Of a stretch of 64,000 bases of DNA, positions 1-7,840 are shown in pieces. Both the position numbers and the translations under genes were made by a program. Under the pieces are notes generated by a model. It did no database searches. It was given only the letters and a program-made list of their open reading frames with translations, and was not told where the DNA came from. The stretch is from DAITMV01 sp046318595 (GTDB taxonomy: Bacteria; Pseudomonadota; Gammaproteobacteria; Burkholderiales; Burkholderiaceae_B): NCBI GenBank assembly GCA_046318595.1, contig JBKCTV010000003.1, positions 1-64,000 on the forward strand, in the 5' to 3' direction. Numbering within the stretch: position 1 is the first letter of the stretch; every line of letters begins with the position of its first letter.

Positions 1-103
1 CAGCTTGTCGCTATATTCTAAATAAGAGCTGAGCCGTACTTTTTGCTGTTTCATGCGGTTTCTCAAATAGATTATTATTTGTTAGCTTTTTTAGTTCACT
101 AGC

Positions 104-132
104 TTGACGCTAACATTCACAATCGTTATTAA
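104..132 (+). promoter_or_regulatory. Candidate sigma70 promoter for the ankyrin gene
   Basis: TTGACG (104-109) is followed after 17 bases by TATTAA (127-132), a fair match to -35 and -10 boxes in A+T-rich sequence. Transcription would begin near 139, about 30 bases before the TTG proposed as start codon. This is a consensus match by eye only. Confidence 0.35.
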
Positions 133-168
133 GAAAACAACGGCCCGGGCGATCAAGCAGGCAACACC

Positions 169-1821
169 TTGCTGGACATGGCTGCCATACATGGGCACAC
201 CGATGTACTCGAATATTTACCTGAGATGGGTTTCGATCTTAATTCTGCTCCCCCCACAGTGGTGGGTATTGTTTATTTTTCCGATTACGTCCACCAATCG
301 TACGCGCAAATCGCGTTTATGAAAGCCGCCAAAGCTGGTCAAACAGAAGCTTGCAAAACATTAAACAAGTTAAGCAGAGACTGTGTAAAAGCAAGAGATC
401 CTTCTTACTACACTAATAATGCTTTACATATAGCTGCCAGCAAAGGCCATATTGAAACCGTTAAGGCTCTTTTTGATATGCGCGTAAGTGTTGCTCCAGA
501 CAATGGCGATCAGTCTTATATTTACACATGTGCTGCCAAATCTGGAAATGTCGAGCTGTTCAAATTTTTTCTCGAGCGATTAAAAAACTCGACGAGAATC
601 AAGCCTGATCCAAAAAAAATGGCTTGGCAACTTGTGTCAAACGGGCATGTCGAACTTTTAAATTTTTTGATTGAAAGCAATATGATGCCGATCGATATTC
701 AATTCGTTGCATCCAAAAATTTGGCTGATCTAGCTGCAGAAGCTAACAGACCCGAAATTTTAAAACTACTCCACTCTCATGGTTTCAATTTCAACGACCA
801 AAGTAGTGTATCCAAGAGCACACCGATGCACATCGCAGCACAGTTGAACAATGTGGCGGCCATCGAAATGCTTGTTGAGCTGGGAGCGAATTTTTCCCTG
901 CGTAATAGCGCAGGAAAAACGCCTCAAGATGTGGCTTGTGACGTGCACACTCAGGCAAAAATTCTCTCACTAACGGAGCCTTCGTATAAAACCGTTGTTG
1001 ATCTCGCTCAAAAATTAAAACTAACCAACCAGCTCGAAGATAAAGACAAATACGGCCGCACAGCGCTTTATAAAGCCACCGAACGAGGCGATATCGTTGA
1101 AATGCTGAGTTTGATCGAAGCCGGCGCCAATAAGACAACCAAAGGCATACACGGTAAAACGCTTCTAATGGCGGCCGCCAAAAAGGGGCATCTACCTGCC
1201 ATGAAACTCATTCTTTACAAAAAAAACGATTCGGATACAGATCCTGGTTTAATCAATGCCCAGGACGATTCCGGCAAAACCGCTCTGATGCATGCAGTCA
1301 AAAACTTTCGGCACGAAGCACTTCACTTTTTGCTGCAGAGAAATGCCAGCACCGACATCAAAGACAACACCCAAAAAACAGCCATAAACTGGGCAAAAAA
1401 TCCTTTCGGAAAAAATGGCATGTCGCGTTTTTTGCTCGATCGAGCGGCTCAAGTTAATACGACGCGTAGATTTGTGACGGATATGATCGGTAGCGTCAGA
1501 CACCTTGATGATTTTGAAGTGATTTCCGAGCATTATAAACAACTACAAATTCTTTTAGGAAACCCACTTACCAGAATTAGAAGAAGGCTCGCCGATGCCG
1601 GCCATAGAGTTGAATTCTGTATAAGAAACCATTTACCGATCAACCGGCGCGCCAATCACAACATGGCCGCTGAGCGTTTGGTTGACCCTTATTTGGCTGT
1701 TGCGGCTGAGCACAACAATTTTCTGTGGGGTCTGCAGAACCAAAACCGGGGTGATGAGGTGAACGTGAACCTGGATCTTGATGCGCGGTTTCAAAACTTT
1801 ATGCGAAACCGGGCACCGTAA
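169..1821 (+). CDS. Ankyrin-repeat protein
   Basis: About 550 residues with roughly nine or ten degenerate ankyrin repeats, recognisable from helix pairs such as LHIAASKGHIETVKAL, MHIAAQLNNVAAIEMLVELGA and LLMAAAKKGHLPAMKLI. The last ~110 residues have no repeats and no family I recognise. There is no signal peptide or membrane segment. Ankyrin arrays mediate protein-protein binding, and in host-associated bacteria many are secreted effectors; an effector role here is inference. TTG at 169 follows a weak AGCAGG and would be the start; ATG 178 is an alternative. Repeat-like coding (GNTLLDMAA) continues upstream in frame only to a stop at 130-132, so the 5' end may be truncated. The gene is clearly more A+T rich than everything to its right and ends next to a tRNA-Ser remnant, which suggests transfer. 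Confidence 0.8.
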   Translation: MLDMAAIHGHTDVLEYLPEMGFDLNSAPPTVVGIVYFSDYVHQSYAQIAFMKAAKAGQTEACKTLNKLSRDCVKARDPSYYTNNALHIAASKGHIETVKALFDMRVSVAPDNGDQSYIYTCAAKSGNVELFKFFLERLKNSTRIKPDPKKMAWQLVSNGHVELLNFLIESNMMPIDIQFVASKNLADLAAEANRPEILKLLHSHGFNFNDQSSVSKSTPMHIAAQLNNVAAIEMLVELGANFSLRNSAGKTPQDVACDVHTQAKILSLTEPSYKTVVDLAQKLKLTNQLEDKDKYGRTALYKATERGDIVEMLSLIEAGANKTTKGIHGKTLLMAAAKKGHLPAMKLILYKKNDSDTDPGLINAQDDSGKTALMHAVKNFRHEALHFLLQRNASTDIKDNTQKTAINWAKNPFGKNGMSRFLLDRAAQVNTTRRFVTDMIGSVRHLDDFEVISEHYKQLQILLGNPLTRIRRRLADAGHRVEFCIRNHLPINRRANHNMAAERLVDPYLAVAAEHNNFLWGLQNQNRGDEVNVNLDLDARFQNFMRNRAP

Positions 1822-1865
1822 ATCTCCTGCATCATGCTTGAGCTGGAAACGGTCAACTGTCCGCT

Positions 1866-1889
1866 GGTTCGAATCCCGCACCCTCCGCC
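1866..1889 (+). other. 3' remnant of a tRNA-Ser gene (probable island attachment site)
   Basis: The stretch matches the last part of a tRNA in exact register: G53, T-loop TTCGAAT, 3' T-stem CCCGC, acceptor strand ACCCTCC, discriminator G and CC. ACCCTCC would pair with a 5' GGAGGGT, which with the G discriminator is typical of tRNA-Ser, but no GGAGGGT or D/anticodon arm lies upstream. The 5' T-stem strand (GCTGG) mispairs at one position, as expected if foreign sequence replaced everything left of the T-loop. A tRNA terminator follows directly. This fits attR of an element integrated into tRNA-Ser. Confidence 0.6.
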
Positions 1890-1891
1890 GC

Positions 1892-1926
1892 AAAGCCGCA
1901 TCAGGGTTTGTCTTGATGCGGCTTTT
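1892..1926 (+). terminator. Rho-independent terminator behind the tRNA-Ser remnant
   Basis: AAGCCGCATCA (1893-1903) pairs perfectly with TGATGCGGCTT (1914-1924) around a 10-base loop and runs into TTTT. It would originally have ended the tRNA-Ser transcript and now also ends the ankyrin transcript. Confidence 0.75.
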
Positions 1927-2002
1927 CTTGATTGCAAACCAGCATATGCCAGCGCGCTGCCGACACCCTTCCCTTTTGCGGAAAGCCGTTAGATAACATC
2001 GA

Positions 2003-2707
2003 TCAGCGTGGATCAGCCGCCTCTTTGACGACTGCTTCCGCCCCCCGATGGCGTACATCGCGGCCGCGGATCAGATAAACCACGTGTTCGGACATATTTT
2101 TGGAGTGATCCCCGATGCGTTCAATCGCCTTGGCGATGAACAAAATTTCGATCGACCGGGAAATCGTGCGGGGGTCTTCCATCATAAAAGTGATGAGCTG
2201 CCGCAAAATCGAGCGGAACTCATCGTCGACCGTCAAATCCTCTTTGACCACTTCAGCCGCTGCGACTGGATCGACCCGCGCATACGCATCCAGAACCTTG
2301 CGCAACATGGCAATCGCCGTATCGACCATATGCTGCAGCTCGACCCGGGGCATAAACTCACGCGCCGCCTGATGAATCAACATCGCCATGCGAGCGATTT
2401 TTTCGGCCTCGTCGCCAATCCGCTCCAAATCGCGGATGATCTTGATGGCGACCAGTACCGAACGCAAGTCGATGGCGGTCGGCTGGCGCAACGCCAGAAT
2501 GTGATTACACAACTCGTCGATTTCCATTTCGAGGTCGTTAACCTCGGACTCGCGACTCAGCACCTCTTTGAGTGCTGCCATATCGCCGCTGCCGAGCGCT
2601 TCGACAGAGTCGACGATTTGTCGCTCGACGAGACCGCCCATTTTCAGAACGCGCGAGCGCAGGGTTTCGAGTTCGACGTCGTAGTGCTTGGAGGTGTGCT
2701 CAGCCAT
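2003..2707 (-). CDS. phoU: Phosphate transport regulator PhoU
   Basis: 234 residues, the usual PhoU length, all-helical, starting MAEHTSKHYDVELETLRSRV with two PhoU three-helix repeats; the family motif region DLERIGDEAEKIA and its repeat IERIGDHSKNMSEHV are both present. PhoU is a cytoplasmic protein that links the PstSCAB phosphate transporter to the PhoR kinase and represses the Pho regulon when phosphate is sufficient. No pst or phoBR genes are in the window; here phoU is the last gene behind rpiA, 52 bases downstream, at the end of the pyruvate dehydrogenase gene run. AGGGAGG-like sequence lies in the gap in front of its ATG. Identification is secure. Confidence 0.95.
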   Translation of the reverse strand: MAEHTSKHYDVELETLRSRVLKMGGLVERQIVDSVEALGSGDMAALKEVLSRESEVNDLEMEIDELCNHILALRQPTAIDLRSVLVAIKIIRDLERIGDEAEKIARMAMLIHQAAREFMPRVELQHMVDTAIAMLRKVLDAYARVDPVAAAEVVKEDLTVDDEFRSILRQLITFMMEDPRTISRSIEILFIAKAIERIGDHSKNMSEHVVYLIRGRDVRHRGAEAVVKEAADPR

Positions 2708-2759
2708 TGTGTATTCCGTATGCTCGGGAGGGAAGATTATTGCAAACGATTATGACATT

Positions 2760-3431
2760 TCATGAAGGCGCGCGCCGTGTGCGTATCCCATTGGGCCCGG
2801 CAATCAGCGCAATGTCGGCCGGGCGCCGGGCGAATATGCCATTGGTCACCACGCCCGGCCATTGATCGATGCGCGACTCAAGCACCGCGGGCCGGTCTAT
2901 TTTCAAGCCATGGACATCCAGTATCCAGTTACCGTTGTCGGTCACCTCAGCGCGTTTCACAGGCTCCCCACCGAGTTCCCGAAACTGCTTGGCAACGACC
3001 GCACAGGCCATCGGTACGACCTCGACCGGTAAGGGAAAGCTTCCCAGCACGGCGACTTCCTTGGAAGCATCGGCAATACAAACGAAGGCTTCGGCAACCG
3101 ACGCAACGATTTTTTCGCGGGTCAGCGCCCCGCCGCCGCCTTTGATCAATGCCAGTTGCGGATCGATTTCATCCGCGCCATCGACATATAAAGCCAAGTG
3201 CGGCGTGGGAGCCAAGTCGTTCAACGCGATAATGCGAATACCGGCGGCCAGCAAACGCCCCGTGGAGCGCTCCGAACTGGACACCGCGCCGGCCAAGGGT
3301 ATCCGGGCGGCCACCAGCGCATCGATGAAGCAATCGACCGTCGAACCGGTACCGATGCCGATAATGCTGCCAGGCTGGACATAGGCCAGGGCCGCTTCTG
3401 CAACTTGGCGTTTGAGTGTCAAAGCGTCCAT
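2760..3431 (-). CDS. rpiA: Ribose-5-phosphate isomerase A
   Basis: 223 residues, normal for RpiA. It interconverts ribose 5-phosphate and ribulose 5-phosphate in the non-oxidative pentose phosphate pathway. The phosphate-binding GIGTGST near residue 26, DGADEID near 82 and KGGGGALTREK near 96 are all intact; these hold the catalytic Asp, Glu and Lys of the family. The ATG lies only 7 bases from the lpdA stop codon on the same strand, so it is probably cotranscribed with the pyruvate dehydrogenase genes. Confidence 0.96.
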   Translation of the reverse strand: MDALTLKRQVAEAALAYVQPGSIIGIGTGSTVDCFIDALVAARIPLAGAVSSSERSTGRLLAAGIRIIALNDLAPTPHLALYVDGADEIDPQLALIKGGGGALTREKIVASVAEAFVCIADASKEVAVLGSFPLPVEVVPMACAVVAKQFRELGGEPVKRAEVTDNGNWILDVHGLKIDRPAVLESRIDQWPGVVTNGIFARRPADIALIAGPNGIRTRRAPS

Positions 3432-3438
3432 TGACTGC

Positions 3439-5169
3439 TCAGCGCTTACGCACGGCCGGCAAATCTGTGCAAGTGCCTTCGAATACCTCGGCAGCCAAAC
3501 CGACGCTTTCGCACAAGGTGGGATGCGGGTGAATCGTTTTTCCGATATCGACCGGATCCGCGCCCATCTCGACTGCCAGGCACACTTCGCCGATTAGATC
3601 CCCGGCATGGGTTCCGACGATGCCGCCGCCGACCACGCGGTGCGTGGTTTCATCGAACAACAGCCTGGTAAAGCCCTCGTCGCGACCATTCGCGATGGCG
3701 CGCCCAGATGCCGCCCATGGAAACACTGCTTTGCCAACTTTGATGCCTTGCTTTTTGGCGTCGTCCTCGGTCAACCCGACCCAGGCGACTTCGGGATCGG
3801 TATAGGCAACGCTCGGTATCGTCCGTGCGTCGAAAAAAGACTTCTGCCCGGCGGCGGCTTCCGCCGCCACGTGGGCCTCATGCACCGCTTTATGCGCCAG
3901 CATGGGCTGACCGACGATATCGCCAATCGCAAAGATATGCGGCACATTGGTGCGCATCTGCTTGTCCACAGGGATGAAACCCCGCTCGTCGAACTGCACG
4001 CCAGCCAGGTCGGCCGCGATTTTTTTACCGTTCGGCACGCGCCCGACCGCCATCAGCACCAGATCGTACAGCTGCGGCTCGGTCGGTGCGTTTTCGCCTT
4101 CGAACGTCACCTTGACGCCGGCTGGGGTGGCCTCGACCGCAACGGTTTTGGTTTTCAGCATGATACGGTCGAAGCGGGGCTCGTTCACTTTTTGCCAAAC
4201 CTTGACCATGTCGCGGTCGGCACCCTGCATCAGGCCGTCCTGCATTTCGACGACGTCCAGCCGCGCGCCGAGGCTGGAATACACCGTGCCCATTTCCAGG
4301 CCGATGATGCCGCCGCCGACGATCAACATTTTTTTCGGTAAAAACGGCAGTTCGAGCGCGCCGGTCGAGTCGACGATCCGGGGATCTTCCGGCACGAAGG
4401 GCAGCTTGACGGGCTGACTGCCGGCTGCGATGACCGCCTGTTCGAAATGAATTGTCTGCTTTTTACCGTCGGCGTCAACGACTTGCAGATGATGCGCGTC
4501 GATGAAGCTGCCGGTGCCCTGCACGGTTTGCACTTTACGGCCGCGGGCCATGCCCGCCAAACCGCCAGTCAGCTTCCCGACGACGGCATCTTTATGGCTG
4601 CGCAATGCGTCGAGGTCGACGGTCGGTGAACCATAAGCAATGCCGTGTTTGGCCAGCGCCTTTACCTCTTCCATGACAGCAACACTGTGCAGCAAGGCTT
4701 TGGAAGGAATACAACCGACATTCAGGCAAACTCCGCCGAGCGTTGGGTAGCGCTCGACCAAAACGGTGCTCAACCCAAGGTCGGCCGCGCGAAACGCAGC
4801 AGAATAGCCGCCCGGGCCGGCGCCGAGTACCAGCACCTGGCAGGACAAATCGGCTGTGGTCGTGAGTCTGGTTTCGGCCGCAGGGGGATTTACGGTCGTT
4901 ACGGCAGCAGCCTGGGCAACCGGCGCGACCGCAGCAGCACCCTCGATGCTCACGATTAGCGAGCCTTGATTGATTTTATCGCCGACCTTGACGTGCAGCT
5001 TGGTAACTTTGCCGGCCTGCGACGCCGGGATTTCCATGCTGGCTTTATCGGACTCGACGGTGATGAGCGACTGCTCTTCCCGAATATCGTCGCCGATTTT
5101 GACGAGCACTTCGATGATTTCGACGTCTTTGAAGTCGCCGATGTCCGGCACTTTGATTTCAATATCCAT
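3439..5169 (-). CDS. lpdA: Dihydrolipoyl dehydrogenase (E3) with N-terminal lipoyl domain
   Basis: 576 residues, longer than the ~475-residue E3 because it carries a lipoyl domain at residues 1-78 (lipoylated Lys42 in ESDKASMEIP), followed by an Ala-rich linker. The E3 part has the FAD motif GAGPGG (116-121), the redox disulfide Cys148/Cys153 in GGVCLNVGCIPSK, an NAD-binding GGGIIGLEMG and the C-terminal HPHPTLCE that holds the active-site His/Glu. It reoxidises dihydrolipoamide to make NADH in the pyruvate dehydrogenase complex. Lipoyl-E3 fusions are known in betaproteobacteria and Neisseria. It follows aceF by 8 bases. Its lipoyl domain is very similar to that of AceF, so the two stretches form a diverged internal repeat within the operon. 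Confidence 0.95.
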   Translation of the reverse strand: MDIEIKVPDIGDFKDVEIIEVLVKIGDDIREEQSLITVESDKASMEIPASQAGKVTKLHVKVGDKINQGSLIVSIEGAAAVAPVAQAAAVTTVNPPAAETRLTTTADLSCQVLVLGAGPGGYSAAFRAADLGLSTVLVERYPTLGGVCLNVGCIPSKALLHSVAVMEEVKALAKHGIAYGSPTVDLDALRSHKDAVVGKLTGGLAGMARGRKVQTVQGTGSFIDAHHLQVVDADGKKQTIHFEQAVIAAGSQPVKLPFVPEDPRIVDSTGALELPFLPKKMLIVGGGIIGLEMGTVYSSLGARLDVVEMQDGLMQGADRDMVKVWQKVNEPRFDRIMLKTKTVAVEATPAGVKVTFEGENAPTEPQLYDLVLMAVGRVPNGKKIAADLAGVQFDERGFIPVDKQMRTNVPHIFAIGDIVGQPMLAHKAVHEAHVAAEAAAGQKSFFDARTIPSVAYTDPEVAWVGLTEDDAKKQGIKVGKAVFPWAASGRAIANGRDEGFTRLLFDETTHRVVGGGIVGTHAGDLIGEVCLAVEMGADPVDIGKTIHPHPTLCESVGLAAEVFEGTCTDLPAVRKR

Positions 5170-5177
5170 GACAGCCT

Positions 5178-6500
5178 TTACAGCAAAACTTTGCGCAAGT
5201 CGGCAAGGATGCCGGCCAGCTCGGAGGTAAAACGCGCAGCCTGGGCACCATCGACCACACGGTGGTCGTAAGACAGTGAGAGCGGCAGCAGCAGACGCGG
5301 CACGAACTGCTTACCGTCCCATACTGGTTTCATTTGCGACTTGGACAGGCCAAGAATCGCGACTTCCGGGGCGTTGATGATCGGCGTGAATGCCGTGCCG
5401 CCCACGCCGCCGAGCGATGAAATGGTGAACGTCGCGCCCTGCATGTCGGCGCCTTTTAATTTGCCCTCGCGCGCCAGTGCGGAAAGTTCGCCAAGCTCTT
5501 TGGCGATCTGGGCGACGCCTTTGGTGTCGACGCTCTTGATGACCGGGACGACCAGCCCCTGCGGCGTATCTGCGGCGAAACCGATATTCCAGTAATGCTT
5601 GAGAATGAGGTTATCGCCGGACTCATCGAGCGATGCGTTAAACGCGGGCAGCTTTTTCAGCACGCTGACACAGGCTTTCATGACGAAAGCGAGCATCGTC
5701 ACTTTGACACCCTGTTTGCCCAGGCTGTCGTTGGTCGATTTGCGGAAGTTTTCAAGCTCGGTGATATCCGCCTCGTCGAACTGCGTAACATGCGGAATCA
5801 TGACCCAATTACGGTGCAGGTTCGGGCCGGACAGCTTTTTGATGCGCGACAGGGGTTGGCTCTCGACCGTGCCGAATTTGCTGAAGTCGACCTTCGGCCA
5901 GGCAAGCAGGTTCAGGCCGCTGCCCAGAGATGCGCTGGCGCCACTGCCCGAATTCGTCCCGGCTACGGCCTGCTTGACAAAATTGCGAACATCGTCGGCG
6001 GTGATGCGCCCCTTGGGCCCTGTGCCGCTCAGGCGGCTCAGGTCGACACCCAGCTCCCGGGCGAACTTGCGGACCGATGGGCTGGCGTGCGGCTGAGTCA
6101 TGTGTCCGTGGTTCACGGTATCGGGCGGCGGCAGTGCGCGATCGGACTCGCGCGATTCGATATGCCCTGCCGGTAGCGCCGGCTTGGCGATGTCAGGCTG
6201 CGGGACGGCCGGCGGTGCAGCCATGACCGGCGCGGCCTTGGCTGGCGCCGCGTCCTCAGCGCCGGCGGTTTGTTCCAACAGACCAAGCACGCTGCCGGTA
6301 TTGATCTTGTCGCCGACCTTGACCATCAAACGGGCGATTCTACCGCCGACCGCAGCTGGAATCTCCATACTTGCTTTATCGGACTCGACCGTCACCAGGG
6401 ACTGCTCGGTATTGATGAGGTCGCCCTCCTTGACCAGCACTTCGATGACTTCCACATCTTTGAAGTCGCCGATATCCGGTACCTTGATTTCTGTTGCCAT
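5178..6500 (-). CDS. aceF: Dihydrolipoamide acetyltransferase (E2) of pyruvate dehydrogenase
   Basis: 440 residues: one lipoyl domain (Lys42 in ESDKASMEIP), an Ala/Pro linker, a peripheral-subunit-binding domain at about 138-175 (SVRKFARELGVDLSRLSGTG) and the catalytic acyltransferase domain, ending with DHRVVDG (His413, Asp417). It transfers the acetyl group from E1 to CoA and forms the core of the complex. It has only one lipoyl domain, against three in Escherichia coli, but LpdA supplies another. It lies 17 bases behind the C-terminal aceE ORF and 8 bases before lpdA, consistent with one transcript. Confidence 0.96.
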   Translation of the reverse strand: MATEIKVPDIGDFKDVEVIEVLVKEGDLINTEQSLVTVESDKASMEIPAAVGGRIARLMVKVGDKINTGSVLGLLEQTAGAEDAAPAKAAPVMAAPPAVPQPDIAKPALPAGHIESRESDRALPPPDTVNHGHMTQPHASPSVRKFARELGVDLSRLSGTGPKGRITADDVRNFVKQAVAGTNSGSGASASLGSGLNLLAWPKVDFSKFGTVESQPLSRIKKLSGPNLHRNWVMIPHVTQFDEADITELENFRKSTNDSLGKQGVKVTMLAFVMKACVSVLKKLPAFNASLDESGDNLILKHYWNIGFAADTPQGLVVPVIKSVDTKGVAQIAKELGELSALAREGKLKGADMQGATFTISSLGGVGGTAFTPIINAPEVAILGLSKSQMKPVWDGKQFVPRLLLPLSLSYDHRVVDGAQAARFTSELAGILADLRKVLL

Positions 6501-6517
6501 ATCGTTGAGCCTCGGGT

Positions 6518-7840
6518 TTAAGCGTATGCCGGATTGGATTTGTCGGGGTTGATGTCGTATTTGGCAATGGCTTCCGCTACTTTTGCGAGTGGCACAGTGC
6601 CTTCATCGGCCATGGCATGCAACGCAGCGATGACGACGAAATAACGGTTGACTTCGAAGTGCTCGCGCAGCTTGGTGCGGGTGTCGGACCGGCCGAAACC
6701 GTCGGTACCGAGCACTTTATACGTCCGGCCCTTGGGGATGAACGGCCGAATCTGATCGGCGAACAGCTTCATATAGTCGGTGGACGCGATGATCGGTCCC
6801 TGGGTTTTTTCCAGAGTGGTCGTGACGTAGGCCGATTTTTGGGGCTGCGTGGGGTTGAGCAGGTTCCAGCGTTCGTTGTCCAGACCTTCGCGCCGCAGTT
6901 CGGTGTAACTTGTCACGCTCCAGACATCGGCCGAAATTTTCCAGTCTTTTTCGAGAAGCTCCTGAGCCGCTATGACTTCGCGCAAAATCGTACCCGAACC
7001 CGTCAGTTGTACACGCAGCTTGCTTTTACCGCCTTGTTTGAGCAAATACATGCCTTTGACAATGCCGGCTTCCTGACCTTCGGTCAGCCCTGGATGGGCG
7101 TAGTTTTCGTTCATCACCGTTAGGTAATAGAAAACGTTTTCCTGATTGCCGACCATGCGTCGCAAACCATCGTGAATGATCACGGCGAGTTCGTGCGCAA
7201 ACGTCGGGTCGTAGCTGACGCAGTTCGGAATGGTCGAGCTCAGAATATGACTGTGGCCGTCCTCGTGCTGCAAGCCTTCGCCATTGAGCGTCGTGCGGCC
7301 GGCCGTGCCGCCCAGCAGGAAGCCGCGCGCCTGCATGTCGCCCGCCGCCCAGGCAAAATCGCCGATCCGCTGGAAACCGAACATCGAGTAGTAAATGTAA
7401 AACGGAATCATGACCCGGTTATTGGTCGAGTAGGACGTGGCCGCAGCGATCCATGAACTGAAGGCGCCGGCCTCGTTGATGCCCTCTTCCAAAATCTGCC
7501 CGGACTTGTCTTCGCGGTAATACATGACCTGGTCTTTATCGACCGGTGTGTATTTTTGCCCTTCCGGCGCATAAATGCCGAGCTGGCGGAACATGCCTTC
7601 CATGCCGAAGGTCCGCGCCTCGTCGGGTACGATCGGCACGACGCGGTTGCCGAGCGCCTTGTCGCGCACCAGCGCCGTCAGTATCCGCACGAAAGCCTGC
7701 GTTGTGGAAATTTCCCGTCCTTCGGATGTCGGTTCGAGCATCGCCTGAAAGGCCGACAACTCAGGAACCGGCAGCTTTTCTTCGGCATTCAGGCGGCGCT
7801 TGGGCAAATAACCGCCCAGCGCCTGAAGTCGCTCATGCAT
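6518..7840 (-). CDS. aceE: Pyruvate dehydrogenase E1, C-terminal half (Pyr and C-terminal domains) of a split aceE
   Basis: 440 residues that align with the second half of homodimeric E1. The start is an ATG immediately after the TAA that ends the N-terminal half (TAA-ATG, no gap). The expected family sequence across the junction is roughly PEMK-Y-L-HER; here the Tyr codon is TAA and the Leu codon is ATG. The half keeps GQILEEGINEAG (114-125, the region of the catalytic Glu of the Pyr domain) and LQHEDGHSH, containing active-site His. No clear ribosome-binding site precedes the ATG, so translation would depend on reinitiation or coupling. Together with the upstream ORF it makes 897 residues, the normal AceE length, with nothing missing. 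It is either a functional two-chain E1, a readthrough product, a recent mutation or a sequencing error. Confidence 0.85.
   Translation of the reverse strand: MHERLQALGGYLPKRRLNAEEKLPVPELSAFQAMLEPTSEGREISTTQAFVRILTALVRDKALGNRVVPIVPDEARTFGMEGMFRQLGIYAPEGQKYTPVDKDQVMYYREDKSGQILEEGINEAGAFSSWIAAATSYSTNNRVMIPFYIYYSMFGFQRIGDFAWAAGDMQARGFLLGGTAGRTTLNGEGLQHEDGHSHILSSTIPNCVSYDPTFAHELAVIIHDGLRRMVGNQENVFYYLTVMNENYAHPGLTEGQEAGIVKGMYLLKQGGKSKLRVQLTGSGTILREVIAAQELLEKDWKISADVWSVTSYTELRREGLDNERWNLLNPTQPQKSAYVTTTLEKTQGPIIASTDYMKLFADQIRPFIPKGRTYKVLGTDGFGRSDTRTKLREHFEVNRYFVVIAALHAMADEGTVPLAKVAEAIAKYDINPDKSNPAYA

Noticed and set aside
2048..2755. 235-codon open frame on the plus strand
   Set aside because: Lies antisense to phoU, which is certain from motifs and length; the translation has no family character.
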